From Acidobacteriota bacterium (GTDB taxonomy: Bacteria > Acidobacteriota > Vicinamibacteria > Fen-336), in NCBI GenBank assembly GCA_003222275.1, contig QHVJ01000124.1, forward strand, positions 1 to 37,810: a stretch of DNA of 37,810 nt, read 5' to 3'. The first letter of the stretch is position 1; the number at the start of each line of letters is the position of its first letter. The notes below the pieces were generated by a model that was not told the origin of the DNA, did no database searches, and saw only the letters and a list, made by a program, of their open reading frames with translations. Shown piece after piece: positions 7,812-15,133 of the stretch. The position numbers and the translations under genes were made by a program.

Positions 7812-8809
7812 GCGAACCGCACGGCGAGGGCTCTTTCCTCGTCGCGTCGGGCGAGGGCGGGGGGCGGCGACGCCGGCGGCTGGGCGAGGAAGGCGGCCAC
7901 GATCCGACCCAGATACTCGCGGAGCGGCTCGTGGCGGAAGCCCAGCTCGGACTTCGCGCGGCCGGGATCGAGAAACGACATCCACGCTCCGCTGAAGGCA
8001 GAGACGGCCACGACGTCGAGGCCGGCCGCTTCGATCTCCCGCGCCGGCACCGGCACGAAACGCGGCGTCGCGCCCAGCAGCTCGCCCGCGATCGCGAGGA
8101 TCTCGCGCGCGCTGGGCGTTTCGTCCTGGGCCAGGTTGTAGGCTTCGCCGAAGGTGTCGCGGCGTCCGAGCATCCCCGCGATTGCCCGCGCCACCGCCGC
8201 CCCGTAGACGTGCCGCGTGGGCCGCTCGCCGCCGTCCGGGAGGATCACCGGGCCGCCGTCCACGAGGCGCCAGAGGTACCCTTCGAGCCGGCGAAAGTAG
8301 TCGCGCTCGCCGTTGACCATCGGCAGCCGCAGCCGGGTGGAGGGGAAGCGCGACGATTCCCACGCGCGCACGAGGACGTCCTCGGCCGCGCGCTTGCCCA
8401 TCCCGTAGTCCCACTCCTCCTTTTCCTTCGTGGACGTGGGAGCGGCCATGAGCGGGCCTTCGTAGTCGGTCTCGCGGGCCGGGGACGGCCGCGGCGCGCG
8501 AACGAGGTAGACCTGGCCGGTGCTGACCATCACGTAGTGGCCGGCGCGGCCCTTCAACGACTCCGCGGCTTCGGCCGCTTCTTCCCCGCGAAAGACCGCG
8601 AAGTCGACCACCGCGTCGAAGCGGCGGCCGGCGAGCAGGCGCGAGAAGTCTCCGGCCGTCCGGTCGCCGCGCAGCCGCTCCACCCGCTCCCCGAAGGGGT
8701 CGCCGCGCGACCCGCGATTGAAGAGCGTGAGGCGGTGGCCACCCGCGAGCAGCCTCCACGCCAGCTCGTATCCGACGAAGCGGTTCCCGCCCACGACGAG
8801 CACGTCCAT
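7808..8809 (-). CDS. NAD-dependent epimerase/reductase (SDR)
   Basis: The 333-residue protein is an extended short-chain dehydrogenase. The nucleotide-binding motif is MDVLVVGGNRFVGYELAWRL. Strand four reads YVMVSTGQVY, and the segment around DYGMGKRAAED carries the YxxxK-like catalytic pair (Tyr-Gly-Met-Gly-Lys). RLPMVNGERDYF and RHVYGAAVARAIAGML follow. It resembles the chloroplast-RNA-binding/isoflavone-reductase-like SDRs often annotated as NAD-dependent epimerases; the substrate is unknown. It begins one base after the stop of the thioesterase gene, so they form a two-gene leftward operon. Its stop overlaps the PPK2 stop by four bases. Confidence 0.8.
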   Translation of the reverse strand: MDVLVVGGNRFVGYELAWRLLAGGHRLTLFNRGSRGDPFGERVERLRGDRTAGDFSRLLAGRRFDAVVDFAVFRGEEAAEAAESLKGRAGHYVMVSTGQVYLVRAPRPSPARETDYEGPLMAAPTSTKEKEEWDYGMGKRAAEDVLVRAWESSRFPSTRLRLPMVNGERDYFRRLEGYLWRLVDGGPVILPDGGERPTRHVYGAAVARAIAGMLGRRDTFGEAYNLAQDETPSAREILAIAGELLGATPRFVPVPAREIEAAGLDVVAVSAFSGAWMSFLDPGRAKSELGFRHEPLREYLGRIVAAFLAQPPASPPPALARRDEERALAVRFA

Positions 8810-8810
8810 C

Positions 8811-9233
8811 TCAGGCCGGCCGCTTGTGGATGTTGTAGACGCCCCGGCCCTCGGCGACGAGCTTGCCGTCCTGGGTGACGGCCACCCGGACGTGGCACAC
8901 CCGGTTGCCCTTGCGCACGAGCTGCGCCGCCGCCCGCAGCGGGGCCGCCAGCCCCGCCGGCTCCAGGAAGTCGACGGTGAGGTCGACGGTGGAGACCGAC
9001 TCGTCGGGGCCGAGGGTCGACCAGGCGGCGACGCCGCCGGCGGTGTCGATGAGCGCGGACACGACACCACCGTGGAGGGCGGGCCGCCGGAAGTCGCCGA
9101 GGAACTCCGGCCGCACGGGCAGCACGAGGACGCAGGCGCCGGCCGAGGCCGACTCACCCTGGATCCCGAGAAGGCGGTTGAACGGCACCTGGTCCGCCAT
9201 CAGCTTCATGATCTGCTCCGGAAAGTCGCTCAT
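8811..9233 (-). CDS. PaaI-type hotdog thioesterase
   Basis: The 140-residue protein is a single hotdog domain. PALHGGVVSALIDTAGGVAAW is the PaaI/HGG motif holding the substrate-binding helix and active-site acid. STVDLTVDFLEPAG and GKLVAEGRGVYNIHK are the usual later strands. Such enzymes hydrolyse acyl-CoA thioesters. The start at 9233 (MSDFPEQIMK) is preferred over an upstream one at 9278, which adds a basic unconserved segment. A TATCGT hexamer five bases before this ATG could be a -10. It is cotranscribed with the epimerase and divergent from the KAS III gene. Confidence 0.85.
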   Translation of the reverse strand: MSDFPEQIMKLMADQVPFNRLLGIQGESASAGACVLVLPVRPEFLGDFRRPALHGGVVSALIDTAGGVAAWSTLGPDESVSTVDLTVDFLEPAGLAAPLRAAAQLVRKGNRVCHVRVAVTQDGKLVAEGRGVYNIHKRPA

Positions 9234-9289
9234 GCGGGACGATAGGGTGACACGTCGCGCCACGGCCTGACAAGGCACGGGGCCGAAGC

Positions 9290-10381
9290 TTGACCGGGCC
9301 GCGACCGCTCCGTTTTAATAGCAGGCACGAGCGACGCGGGGCCCGGCTCGCCCCGCCGGGAGGGTCTCTGCCGCCGAGCACCAGGCGAAGGGCACGCATC
9401 ACGTCGGTCGGACGCTACGTGCCCGAGCGGATCGTGACCAACGCCGACCTCGAGAAGATCGTCAACACGAACGACGAGTGGATCCGGAGCCGAACCGGCA
9501 TCCAGCAGCGGCGGTGGGCGGCGCCCGGCACCACCACCAGCGCGCTGGCGCTCCCGGCCGTGCGCGAGTGCCTCGACCGGCGCGGCCTCGATCCCGCCGA
9601 GCTCGAGCTGATCGTCGTGGCGACGGTGACCCCCGACACCGTCTTCCCCGCCACCGCCTGCGTGCTGCAGGAGAAGCTCAAGGCCCGGCGGGCGTGGGGC
9701 TTCGACATCTCGGCCGCCTGCTCCGGCTTCGTGTACGCCCTCACCATGGGCGCGCAGTTCGTGGAGACCGGCGCCCACGACAAGGTCCTCGTCGTGGGGG
9801 CCGACGTGATGACGTCGATCCTGGACATGCAGGACCGGACCACCTGCGTGCTGTTCGGGGACGGGGCAGGGGCGGTGCTCGTCGAGCCGTCGGAGGACGA
9901 CACCGGGATCCTCGACTTCTACCACGAGGTCGACGGCGAGGGCGGCTGCCACCTGCACATGCCGGCCGGCGGGAGCGCCCGGCCCACCACCCACGAGACG
10001 GTGGAGAAGCGGATGCACTACATCCGCCAGGACGGCGCCTACGTCTTCAAGTACGCGGTGCGGAAGTTCGCGGAGGCGAGCCGCCACCTGCTGGAGCGCA
10101 ACGGCCTCACTCCGGGCGACATCGACCTGTTCGTGGCGCACCAGGCCAACGTGCGCATCATCGACGCGGCCAGCGAGCGCCTCGGCCTGCCCGAGTCCAA
10201 GGTGGTGAAGAACATCCACCGCTACGGGAACACGACCGCGGCCACGATTCCCCTCGCGCTCGGCACCGCGCTCGACGAGGGACGCCTCCGCGAGGGCGAC
10301 CTGGTGCTGATGGCCTCGGTAGGCGCCGGCTTCACGGTGGGCACGGTGCTCCTGCGCTGGTCCGGCCTCGCCTGGGACTGA
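9290..10381 (+). CDS. fabH: beta-ketoacyl-ACP synthase III
   Basis: The protein carries the full KAS III triad: Cys in [13 protein letters not shown], His in [12 protein letters not shown] and Asn in [25 protein letters not shown] and [15 protein letters not shown] are also characteristic. It would condense acetyl-CoA (or another acyl-CoA) with malonyl-ACP to start fatty acid synthesis. The start is unresolved. TTG at 9290 gives 363 residues with about 35 non-conserved basic ones, and no ATG, GTG or TTG lies between it and the conserved [17 protein letters not shown] at 9368 after GGGAGGG would give the expected ~337 residues. A TTTTAATAG sequence at 9313-9321 may be a -10, which would exclude the TTG. 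Confidence 0.88.
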   Translation: MTGPRPLRFNSRHERRGARLAPPGGSLPPSTRRRARITSVGRYVPERIVTNADLEKIVNTNDEWIRSRTGIQQRRWAAPGTTTSALALPAVRECLDRRGLDPAELELIVVATVTPDTVFPATACVLQEKLKARRAWGFDISAACSGFVYALTMGAQFVETGAHDKVLVVGADVMTSILDMQDRTTCVLFGDGAGAVLVEPSEDDTGILDFYHEVDGEGGCHLHMPAGGSARPTTHETVEKRMHYIRQDGAYVFKYAVRKFAEASRHLLERNGLTPGDIDLFVAHQANVRIIDAASERLGLPESKVVKNIHRYGNTTAATIPLALGTALDEGRLREGDLVLMASVGAGFTVGTVLLRWSGLAWD

Positions 10382-10385
10382 GGGT

Positions 10386-10850
10386 CTAGTCCTCTACAAA
10401 CTCATGCTCCGCTAAACGGCAGGTGAGGACCGGGCACGGGGCCTTGCGCACGACCCGCTCGGTGGTGGAGCCGAAGAGCGCCTTGTCGAGGATCCCGGTA
10501 CCGTGGGTGCCGAGGACGATCATGTCGGCCGTCTCCTCGCGGGCGACCCGCACGATCTCCGCCGAAGGCTTGCCCTGGGTCACCATCTCCCGCACCGCCA
10601 CCTTCTTCTCGCGGGCGAGCGCTCCGAGCTTGGCCAGCTCCGCCTTGGCGTACCCCGACATCTCCTGGAAGACCTCGGCCATCGGCACCGGGAAGAGGTC
10701 GCTCGCATAGCCCACGGGGATGGTCTCCACCACGTGGAGGAGCAGCAGCTCGGCCTCGAACTCCTTGGCGAAAGAGACGCCGTACGTGAGCGCGTGCCGG
10801 GCGCTGTCCGAGAAATCGGTGGGAACGAGGATGCGCTGGAGCCTGATCAT
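10386..10850 (-). CDS. universal stress protein (UspA domain)
   Basis: The 154-residue protein is a single Usp domain. It opens RILVPTDFSDSARHALTYG and ends with the ATP-binding pattern GTHGTGILDKALFGSTTERV, followed by RKAPCPVLTCR. Proteins with this G-x2-G-x9-G-S pattern usually bind ATP and help during stress or starvation. A Shine-Dalgarno-like GGAGGAGG lies just upstream of the ATG, and a TAAGAT (minus strand, 10882-10887) could be its -10. It is convergent with KAS III and divergent from citrate synthase. Confidence 0.9.
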   Translation of the reverse strand: MIRLQRILVPTDFSDSARHALTYGVSFAKEFEAELLLLHVVETIPVGYASDLFPVPMAEVFQEMSGYAKAELAKLGALAREKKVAVREMVTQGKPSAEIVRVAREETADMIVLGTHGTGILDKALFGSTTERVVRKAPCPVLTCRLAEHEFVED

Positions 10851-10926
10851 GGCCGCCCTCCTCCCGGGTTGTTCCGCCCGCATCTTACCCCCCGCCCGTC
10901 GGCGTCGGCCAGGGACTTTCTCTCCC

Positions 10927-10954
10927 TTGACGCGCCCCCGGGGTGATGAATAAT
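10927..10954 (+). promoter_or_regulatory. strong housekeeping-type promoter for citrate synthase
   Basis: TTGACG (10927-10932) and AATAAT (10949-10954) are separated by 16 bases, each matching the sigma-70 consensus at five of six positions. Transcription would start near 10961. This places the ATG at 10953 inside the promoter, so the citrate synthase start must be the ATG at 10998. Confidence 0.6.
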
Positions 10955-10997
10955 GGTTCAGTTGCGGGATCCACTCCCGAGCGAGCGAAAGAGCGCG

Positions 10998-12128
10998 ATG
11001 GCCGACTCGGTCAAACAGGGCGCCGGACTGCGAAACGTGGTGGCGGGCGAGAGCTCCATCTCCTCGATCGACGGGGAGCGCGGCGTCCTCGCCTACCGCG
11101 GCATCGACATCCACGCCCTGGGCGAGCAGTCGACCTTCGAGGAGGTCGCCTTCCTGCTCCACCGGGGCCAGCTTCCGACGCGAGCCGAGCTGGCGGCCTT
11201 CACCCAGGAGCTGGCACACGCGCGGGCGGTGCCGCCCCCGACGGTCTCCCTGCTGAAGCTCTTTCCCGCCTCCACCCACCCGATGACGTCGCTGCGCAGC
11301 GTCGTCTCCGCGATGGGTGCCTTCGATCCTGACGGCGGCGACGACTCTCCACCCGCGAACGCCCGCAAGGCGCTGCGCCTCACCGCGCAGATGGCCACGC
11401 TCGTGGCCCTCGTCGAGCGCGTCCGCAAGGGCCGGGATCCCGTCCCGCCCGACCCGGCGCTCTCCCACGCCGCCAACTTCCTCTACATGCTCACGGGGGA
11501 GCGGCCGCGCCCCGAAGCCGAGCGGGCCATGGACGTGGCCCTCATCCTGCACGCCGACCACGAGTTCAACGCGTCCACCTTCGCCGCCCGCGTGGCGGCG
11601 TCGACGCTCGCCGACGTGCACGGGGCGATGACGGCGGCGCTGGCTACCCTCAAGGGTCCCCTCCACGGCGGGGCCAACGAGGCCGTGATGAAGATGCTGG
11701 AGGAGATCGGCCGCCCCGAGCGCGCCGAGGGCTGGATCCGGGCCGCCCTCGACGCGAAGAAGAAGATCATGGGCTTCGGCCACGCCGTCTACCGGACCGA
11801 GGATCCGCGGGCGACCCACCTGCGGCGGATGTCGCGGCAGCTGGGCGAGGTCCAGGGCGATGGCCGCTGGTACGAGCTGTCGGAGCGGATCGAAGCGCTC
11901 GTGCGCGCGCAAAAGGGCCTCAACGCCAACGTGGACTTCTATTCCGCCTCGGTCTACCACAGCCTCGGCATTCCCACCGACCTCTTCACCCCGGTGTTCG
12001 CGGTGTCCCGGGTCGCCGGCTGGACGGCCCACGTCCTGGAGCAGCTCGGCAACAACCGCCTCATCCGCCCGGAGAGCGAGTACACCGGTCCCCGCGATGT
12101 CGCCTACGTACCGATGGACCAGCGGTAG
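10998..12128 (+). CDS. gltA: citrate synthase (or 2-methylcitrate synthase)
   Basis: The 376-residue protein is of the short, Bacillus/archaeal-like type. The catalytic residues are visible: His223 in PLHGGANEAV, His262 in MGFGHAVYRTEDPRA and Asp313 in NANVDFYSASVYHSLG, close to the positions in Bacillus enzymes. It condenses oxaloacetate with acetyl-CoA. 2-Methylcitrate synthases belong to the same group and cannot be told apart by eye. A candidate promoter lies just upstream and sets the start at 10998. The gene stands alone, 168 bases before the microcompartment operon, with a repeat element in between. Confidence 0.9.
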   Translation: MADSVKQGAGLRNVVAGESSISSIDGERGVLAYRGIDIHALGEQSTFEEVAFLLHRGQLPTRAELAAFTQELAHARAVPPPTVSLLKLFPASTHPMTSLRSVVSAMGAFDPDGGDDSPPANARKALRLTAQMATLVALVERVRKGRDPVPPDPALSHAANFLYMLTGERPRPEAERAMDVALILHADHEFNASTFAARVAASTLADVHGAMTAALATLKGPLHGGANEAVMKMLEEIGRPERAEGWIRAALDAKKKIMGFGHAVYRTEDPRATHLRRMSRQLGEVQGDGRWYELSERIEALVRAQKGLNANVDFYSASVYHSLGIPTDLFTPVFAVSRVAGWTAHVLEQLGNNRLIRPESEYTGPRDVAYVPMDQR

Positions 12129-12147
12129 CAGCGTGCCCGATGTGTGT

Positions 12148-12297
12148 GTTCGACACGCGCAGCGGAGCGCGGGCGCCTCCGTGATTGTGAGCGTCCGGCG
12201 CGCGGAGCGCAGCGTTTCCTATGCCGCCTCGCGACGGATTCACTCCGGCGCGAGGCGCTTGATGACTTCCCACGCGGAGCGGAGCGCGCCGCATTCG
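12148..12297. repeat. intergenic hairpin repeat, copy 1
   Basis: The element begins with GTTCGACACGCGCAGCGGAG, contains a perfect 9-bp stem (12225-12233 with 12249-12257), an A-G mismatch and a 4-bp inner stem (12235-12238 with 12244-12247) closed by loop TTCAC. It ends with CGGAGCGCGCCGCATTCG, which abuts the TPR gene start. A second copy lies at 36864-36999. The region between citrate synthase and the TPR gene is otherwise empty. Confidence 0.7.
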
Positions 12298-12911
12298 TGA
12301 ATAAAGACCCCATGATCTACGCGGTGGCGGGCATGGTCTTCGGCTTCGTCCTCGGCTACATGGCCGCGAACATGGGCGACCACGCCGAGCCGCGGCCGGC
12401 GCCGCCGCCCGGGGTGGCGGCTGCCGACGCGGAGGCGGCGCCTCCCGCGAGGCCGGCGAGCCCGGCCCGCGAGCGGCCCTCGGCGCCCGACCCCAACGAG
12501 GTGCGGGCCCTCGAGTCTCTGGCCGCGCGCGAGAAGGGCAACCTCCAGTCGCGCGTCGAGCTCGGCAACCTCCTCATGGACCACGGCCAGTACGACGACG
12601 CGGCGCGATGGTATCGCGAGGCCCTCGCCCTCGCACCCGAGAACAACGACGTGCGGGTGGACCTCGGCGCCTGCCTGGTCAGCGCCGGCAAGGCCGACGA
12701 GGCCCTCGCGGAGTTCGACCGCGCGCTGGCCCGCGACCCCGGCCACAGGAAGGCCCTCTTCAACAAGGGCATCGCGCTCATGCAGACCGGGAAGCCGAAG
12801 GAGGCGGTGGCGGTCTGGGAAGGACTCCTCAAGCGCTACCCCGACGATCCCCAGCTCCGGGGCCTGCGCGAGCAGATCGATCAGGTGCGGGCCACCCGGG
12901 GACGCTCGTGA
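12297..12911 (+). CDS. membrane-anchored TPR protein
   Basis: The 204-residue protein (GTG start; an ATG at 12312 is an alternative) begins with a transmembrane anchor, MIYAVAGMVFGFVLGYMAA. A Pro/Ala-rich linker follows to about residue 70. Then come about three tetratricopeptide repeats, for example NLLMDHGQYDDAARWYREAL, then SAGKADEALAEFDRALARDP, then LMQTGKPKEAVAVWEGLLKR. The TPR part may face the periplasm or cytoplasm; it is a protein-protein scaffold resembling the C-terminal part of cytochrome-c-biogenesis CcmI-like proteins. It is the first gene of the run leading into the microcompartment genes (GTGA overlap with the next gene). A function in that system is inference only. Confidence 0.75.
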   Translation: MNKDPMIYAVAGMVFGFVLGYMAANMGDHAEPRPAPPPGVAAADAEAAPPARPASPARERPSAPDPNEVRALESLAAREKGNLQSRVELGNLLMDHGQYDDAARWYREALALAPENNDVRVDLGACLVSAGKADEALAEFDRALARDPGHRKALFNKGIALMQTGKPKEAVAVWEGLLKRYPDDPQLRGLREQIDQVRATRGRS

Positions 12912-13171
12912 CCCTGATCGTCGCCTTCGTCCGCTTCGTCGTCGCGCTGTTCCTGGTCCGCGTCGCCTTGCGCTTCGTCGCCGGCGTGCTCCAGGGCCTG
13001 CGGGAGCCGCCGTCCGCCGCGCCCCGCGGCGTCGAGATGGTCCGCGACCGCGTCTGCAACACGTTTCTCCCGCGCGAGCGGGCGGTCACCGCCACCGTGG
13101 GGGGCCGCGAGATGCACTTCTGCTCGGCGGCCTGCCGCGACCGCGCCCTCGCCCTCCCGGCCGGATCGTGA
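12908..13171 (+). CDS. small membrane protein with YHS/TRASH-like Cys domain
   Basis: The 87-residue protein begins at a GTG overlapping the TPR stop and ends in a GTGA overlap with the aldolase start. Residues 1-25 form a hydrophobic helix (TLIVAFVRFVVALFLVRVAL). The C-terminal half holds one Cys in RDRVCNTFLP and a Cys pair in MHFCSAACRDRALAL, separated by a strand pattern (AVTATVGGRE). This is the layout of short YHS/TRASH-like domains and of PP0621-type proteins, which are likely metal binding. No function is established. Its tight coupling between the TPR gene and the aldolase is notable. Confidence 0.65.
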   Translation: MTLIVAFVRFVVALFLVRVALRFVAGVLQGLREPPSAAPRGVEMVRDRVCNTFLPRERAVTATVGGREMHFCSAACRDRALALPAGS

Positions 13172-13935
13172 GCGAGCGAGACATCAAGGCGGACATCGTC
13201 GAGGTGGGCCGGCGTCTCTATGGGCGCGGGCTCATCGGCGGCAACGAGGGCAACATCTCGGTGCGGGACGGGAGCGTCGTCTACGTGACGCCGGCCGCCG
13301 TGTGCAAGGGCTTCCTGGTCCCCGAGTGCATCGTGAAGACGGATCTCGAGGGGCGGCCCCTCGACGGCCAGCGCGCCTCCACCGAGGTGCAGATGCACAC
13401 CGCGGTCTACCGCCGGCGGAGCGACGTGGGGGCGATCGTCCATGCCCACCCGCCCACGGCCACCGGCTTCGCCGTGGCCGGCATTCCCCTCGACCAGCCC
13501 CTGACCGCCGAGGCGGTGGTCACGCTGGGAGTGGTCCCCATCATTCCCTACGGCACGCCGTCGACGCCGGAGCTCGCCGACAACGTGGGCCGGGCGATCT
13601 GCGAGGCGCAGACCCTGCTCCTCGCCAACCACGGGGCGCTCTCGGTGGGCGTGGACCTCTACCAGGCGTGGGAGCGGATGGAGACGCTGGAGCAGGTGGC
13701 GCGGGTGGCGCTGACGGCGCGGCTCCTCGGGCACGAGGGCCACCTTCCCGCGGCCGATGTCGAGCGGCTCACGGCGTTGCGCGCGCGATCCGGCTACCCG
13801 CCGCCCGTGTGCGAGCCCGAGCCGAGGCCGGCCAGCGCTCCCCGCCCGGCGAGCGTGCCTTCGGCGTCGTTCACGCTCAGCCGAGAAGAACTCGTCCGGC
13901 TGGTCGCGGACGCCGTCGAGCGCTTCCGCACTTGA
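13168..13935 (+). CDS. class II aldolase with C-terminal encapsulation-peptide-like tail
   Basis: The 255-residue protein is a class II (zinc) aldolase/adducin-family enzyme, of the L-fuculose-1-phosphate aldolase type. Motifs are GLIGGNEGNISVRDG, VTPAAVCKGFL, TEVQMHTAVYRRR with the catalytic Glu, IVHAHPPTATGFAVAG with zinc His residues, and LLLANHGALSVG with the third His. The enzyme core ends near residue 208. After a Pro/Ala linker comes an amphipathic helix, SREELVRLVADAVERFRT, at the extreme C-terminus. A linker plus short amphipathic helix is the usual form of an encapsulation peptide directing cargo into a microcompartment. The next genes encode shell proteins, which supports this. The product of fuculose- or rhamnulose-phosphate cleavage would be lactaldehyde. 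Confidence 0.85.
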   Translation: MSERDIKADIVEVGRRLYGRGLIGGNEGNISVRDGSVVYVTPAAVCKGFLVPECIVKTDLEGRPLDGQRASTEVQMHTAVYRRRSDVGAIVHAHPPTATGFAVAGIPLDQPLTAEAVVTLGVVPIIPYGTPSTPELADNVGRAICEAQTLLLANHGALSVGVDLYQAWERMETLEQVARVALTARLLGHEGHLPAADVERLTALRARSGYPPPVCEPEPRPASAPRPASVPSASFTLSREELVRLVADAVERFRT

Positions 13936-13936
13936 C

Positions 13937-13942
13937 TAGGAT
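13937..13942 (+). promoter_or_regulatory. possible -10 (TAGGAT) inside the microcompartment operon
   Basis: TAGGAT follows directly after the aldolase stop and precedes the hexamer shell gene. If active, it would let shell genes be transcribed apart from the aldolase. GGGAGG at 13984-13989 is the ribosome-binding site for the ATG at 13994. Confidence 0.3.
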
Positions 13943-13993
13943 CGCGGGCCGGTGTCACAGTCTCAGCCGCATTGGCCGTTCACGGGAGGCAGC

Positions 13994-14278
13994 ATGGGTG
14001 AAGCGCTGGGCATGATCGAGACCCGGGGGCTGGTGGCCATGATCGAGGCCGCCGACGCCATGGTGAAGGCGGCGAAGGTGACCCTCGTCGGCTACGAGAA
14101 GATCGGTTCCGGGTACGTGACCGCCCTCGTGCGCGGCGACGTGGCCGCCGTCAAGGCCGCCACCGACGCCGGCGCCGCCGCCGCCCGCCGCGTGGGGGAG
14201 CTCGTCTCGGTCCATGTGATCCCCCGGCCGCACTCCAACCTCGAGGACGTCCTGCCCATCGGCAAGGCGGCGAAATAG
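13994..14278 (+). CDS. microcompartment hexamer shell protein (BMC-H)
   Basis: The 94-residue protein is a single BMC domain of the PduA/EutM type. It opens [20 protein letters not shown]. The pore loop is KIGSG, and it closes with [20 protein letters not shown]. Six copies form a flat hexagonal tile; many hexamers make the facets of the shell, and the KIGSG loop lines the central pore. The ATG at 13994 with GGGAGG just upstream is preferred; a GTG at 13952 would add 14 residues not found in the family. It is the only hexamer gene here, followed by three pentamer genes. Confidence 0.95.
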   Translation: MGEALGMIETRGLVAMIEAADAMVKAAKVTLVGYEKIGSGYVTALVRGDVAAVKAATDAGAAAARRVGELVSVHVIPRPHSNLEDVLPIGKAAK

Positions 14279-14300
14279 GACTGTCCCCGCCGCCTCCCTC

Positions 14301-14570
14301 ATGATCCTCGCGCGAGTGGTCGGGACGGTGGTGGCCACGCGGAAGGACGAGCGCCTCCTGGGCTCGAAGTTCCTCCTCGTGCGCACGATCGACCCTCGCG
14401 GCAAGGACGAGGCCGGCTACCTGGTCACGGTGGACACGGTCGACGCGGGCTTCGGGGATCGGGTGCTCGTCGTGAGCGGCTCGTCGGCCCGCATGGCCTC
14501 CGGCCTGAAGGACTCCCCGGTCGACGCCGCCATCGTCGGGGTGGTGGACACGATCGAGGTGAAGGACTAG
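14301..14570 (+). CDS. microcompartment pentamer shell protein 1 (BMC-P, EutN/CcmL)
   Basis: The 89-residue protein is a complete EutN/CcmL domain: MILARVVGTVVATRKDERLL at the start, FLLVRTIDPRGKDEAG, VTVDTVDAGFGDRVLVVSG and PVDAAIVGVVDTIEVKD at the end. Five copies make the cap at a shell vertex. It is followed with no gap by the second pentamer gene. The 22-base gap after BMC-H has no obvious promoter. Confidence 0.95.
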   Translation: MILARVVGTVVATRKDERLLGSKFLLVRTIDPRGKDEAGYLVTVDTVDAGFGDRVLVVSGSSARMASGLKDSPVDAAIVGVVDTIEVKD

Positions 14571-14837
14571 GTGTTCCTCGCCCGCGTCGTCGGCACCGTG
14601 GTCGCTTCGCGCAAGGACCCCGGTCTCGAAGGGACGAAGCTGCTCGTCATCCAGCCTCTGCGCCCCGACCGCACGCCGGCCGGCAAGCCCCTGGTCGCGG
14701 TGGACTCGGTGGGGGCGGGAGAGTCGGAGGAGGTCTTCTACGTGCGGGGGCGCGAGGCCGCCCTGCCGTTCCTCCCCGCCGAAGTCCCCACCGACGCGGC
14801 CATCGTGGGCATCGTCGACCACTGGAACACGAGCTGA
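14571..14837 (+). CDS. microcompartment pentamer shell protein 2 (BMC-P)
   Basis: The 88-residue EutN/CcmL protein starts at a GTG directly after the previous stop. FLARVVGTVVASRKDPGLEG, LLVIQPLRPD, AVDSVGAGESEEVFYVRG and PTDAAIVGIVDHWNTS are its blocks. It differs from its neighbours at the central loop (GRTP-like RTPAGKP; GESEEVFYVRGREAALPF), where pentamer paralogues usually diverge. Its last base overlaps the start of the third pentamer gene, so the shell genes are translationally coupled. Confidence 0.95.
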   Translation: MFLARVVGTVVASRKDPGLEGTKLLVIQPLRPDRTPAGKPLVAVDSVGAGESEEVFYVRGREAALPFLPAEVPTDAAIVGIVDHWNTS

Positions 14838-15124
14838 TGCTGATCGCGCGCGTCGTGGGGAGTGTGGTCTCCACGCAGAAGAACGGAAAGCTCGAAGGCG
14901 CGAAGCTGCTCCTCGCCCAGCCGCTCGACCTCGACGGCAAGGACCGCGGGCCCGCGGTGATCGCCATCGATGCGGTGGACGCCGGCGTGGGTGACCGCGT
15001 CCTGCTCGTCCTCGACGGCAAGGCGGCGATGCTGGCCCTCGACCGCGGGCTGGCCGGGGTGGACGCGGCCATCGTCGGCGTGGTGGACGCGGTGGACATA
15101 CCCGGCGAGCCGGCCCGGCGCTAG
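14837..15124 (+). CDS. microcompartment pentamer shell protein 3 (BMC-P)
   Basis: The 95-residue EutN/CcmL protein starts MLIARVVGSVVSTQKNGKLE and continues LLLAQPLDLDGKDRGPAVIA, then DAVDAGVGDRVLLVLDGKAA and VDAAIVGVVDAVDIPGEP. The extra length over its neighbours is an insertion before the last strand (MLALDRGLAG) and a short C-terminal tail. Three pentamer paralogues in one operon recall the Haliangium-type and Planctomycete/Verrucomicrobia-type shells. The stop overlaps the -10-like hexamer of the next gene. Confidence 0.95.
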   Translation: MLIARVVGSVVSTQKNGKLEGAKLLLAQPLDLDGKDRGPAVIAIDAVDAGVGDRVLLVLDGKAAMLALDRGLAGVDAAIVGVVDAVDIPGEPARR

Positions 15125-15127
15125 AAT
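15122..15127 (+). promoter_or_regulatory. -10-like TAGAAT before the mini-protein gene
   Basis: TAGAAT is followed by exactly six bases and then the ATG at 15134, so a normal initiation distance would place +1 on the A of the start codon. It overlaps the stop of the third pentamer gene. It suggests that the small gene can be transcribed on its own as a leaderless message. Confidence 0.5.
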
Positions 15128-15133
15128 CCTCAA

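Noticed and set aside
13952..13993. GTG at 13952 as start of the hexamer shell protein
   Set aside because: It adds 14 residues not found in the family; the ATG at 13994 has a good Shine-Dalgarno site and matches the usual N-terminus.
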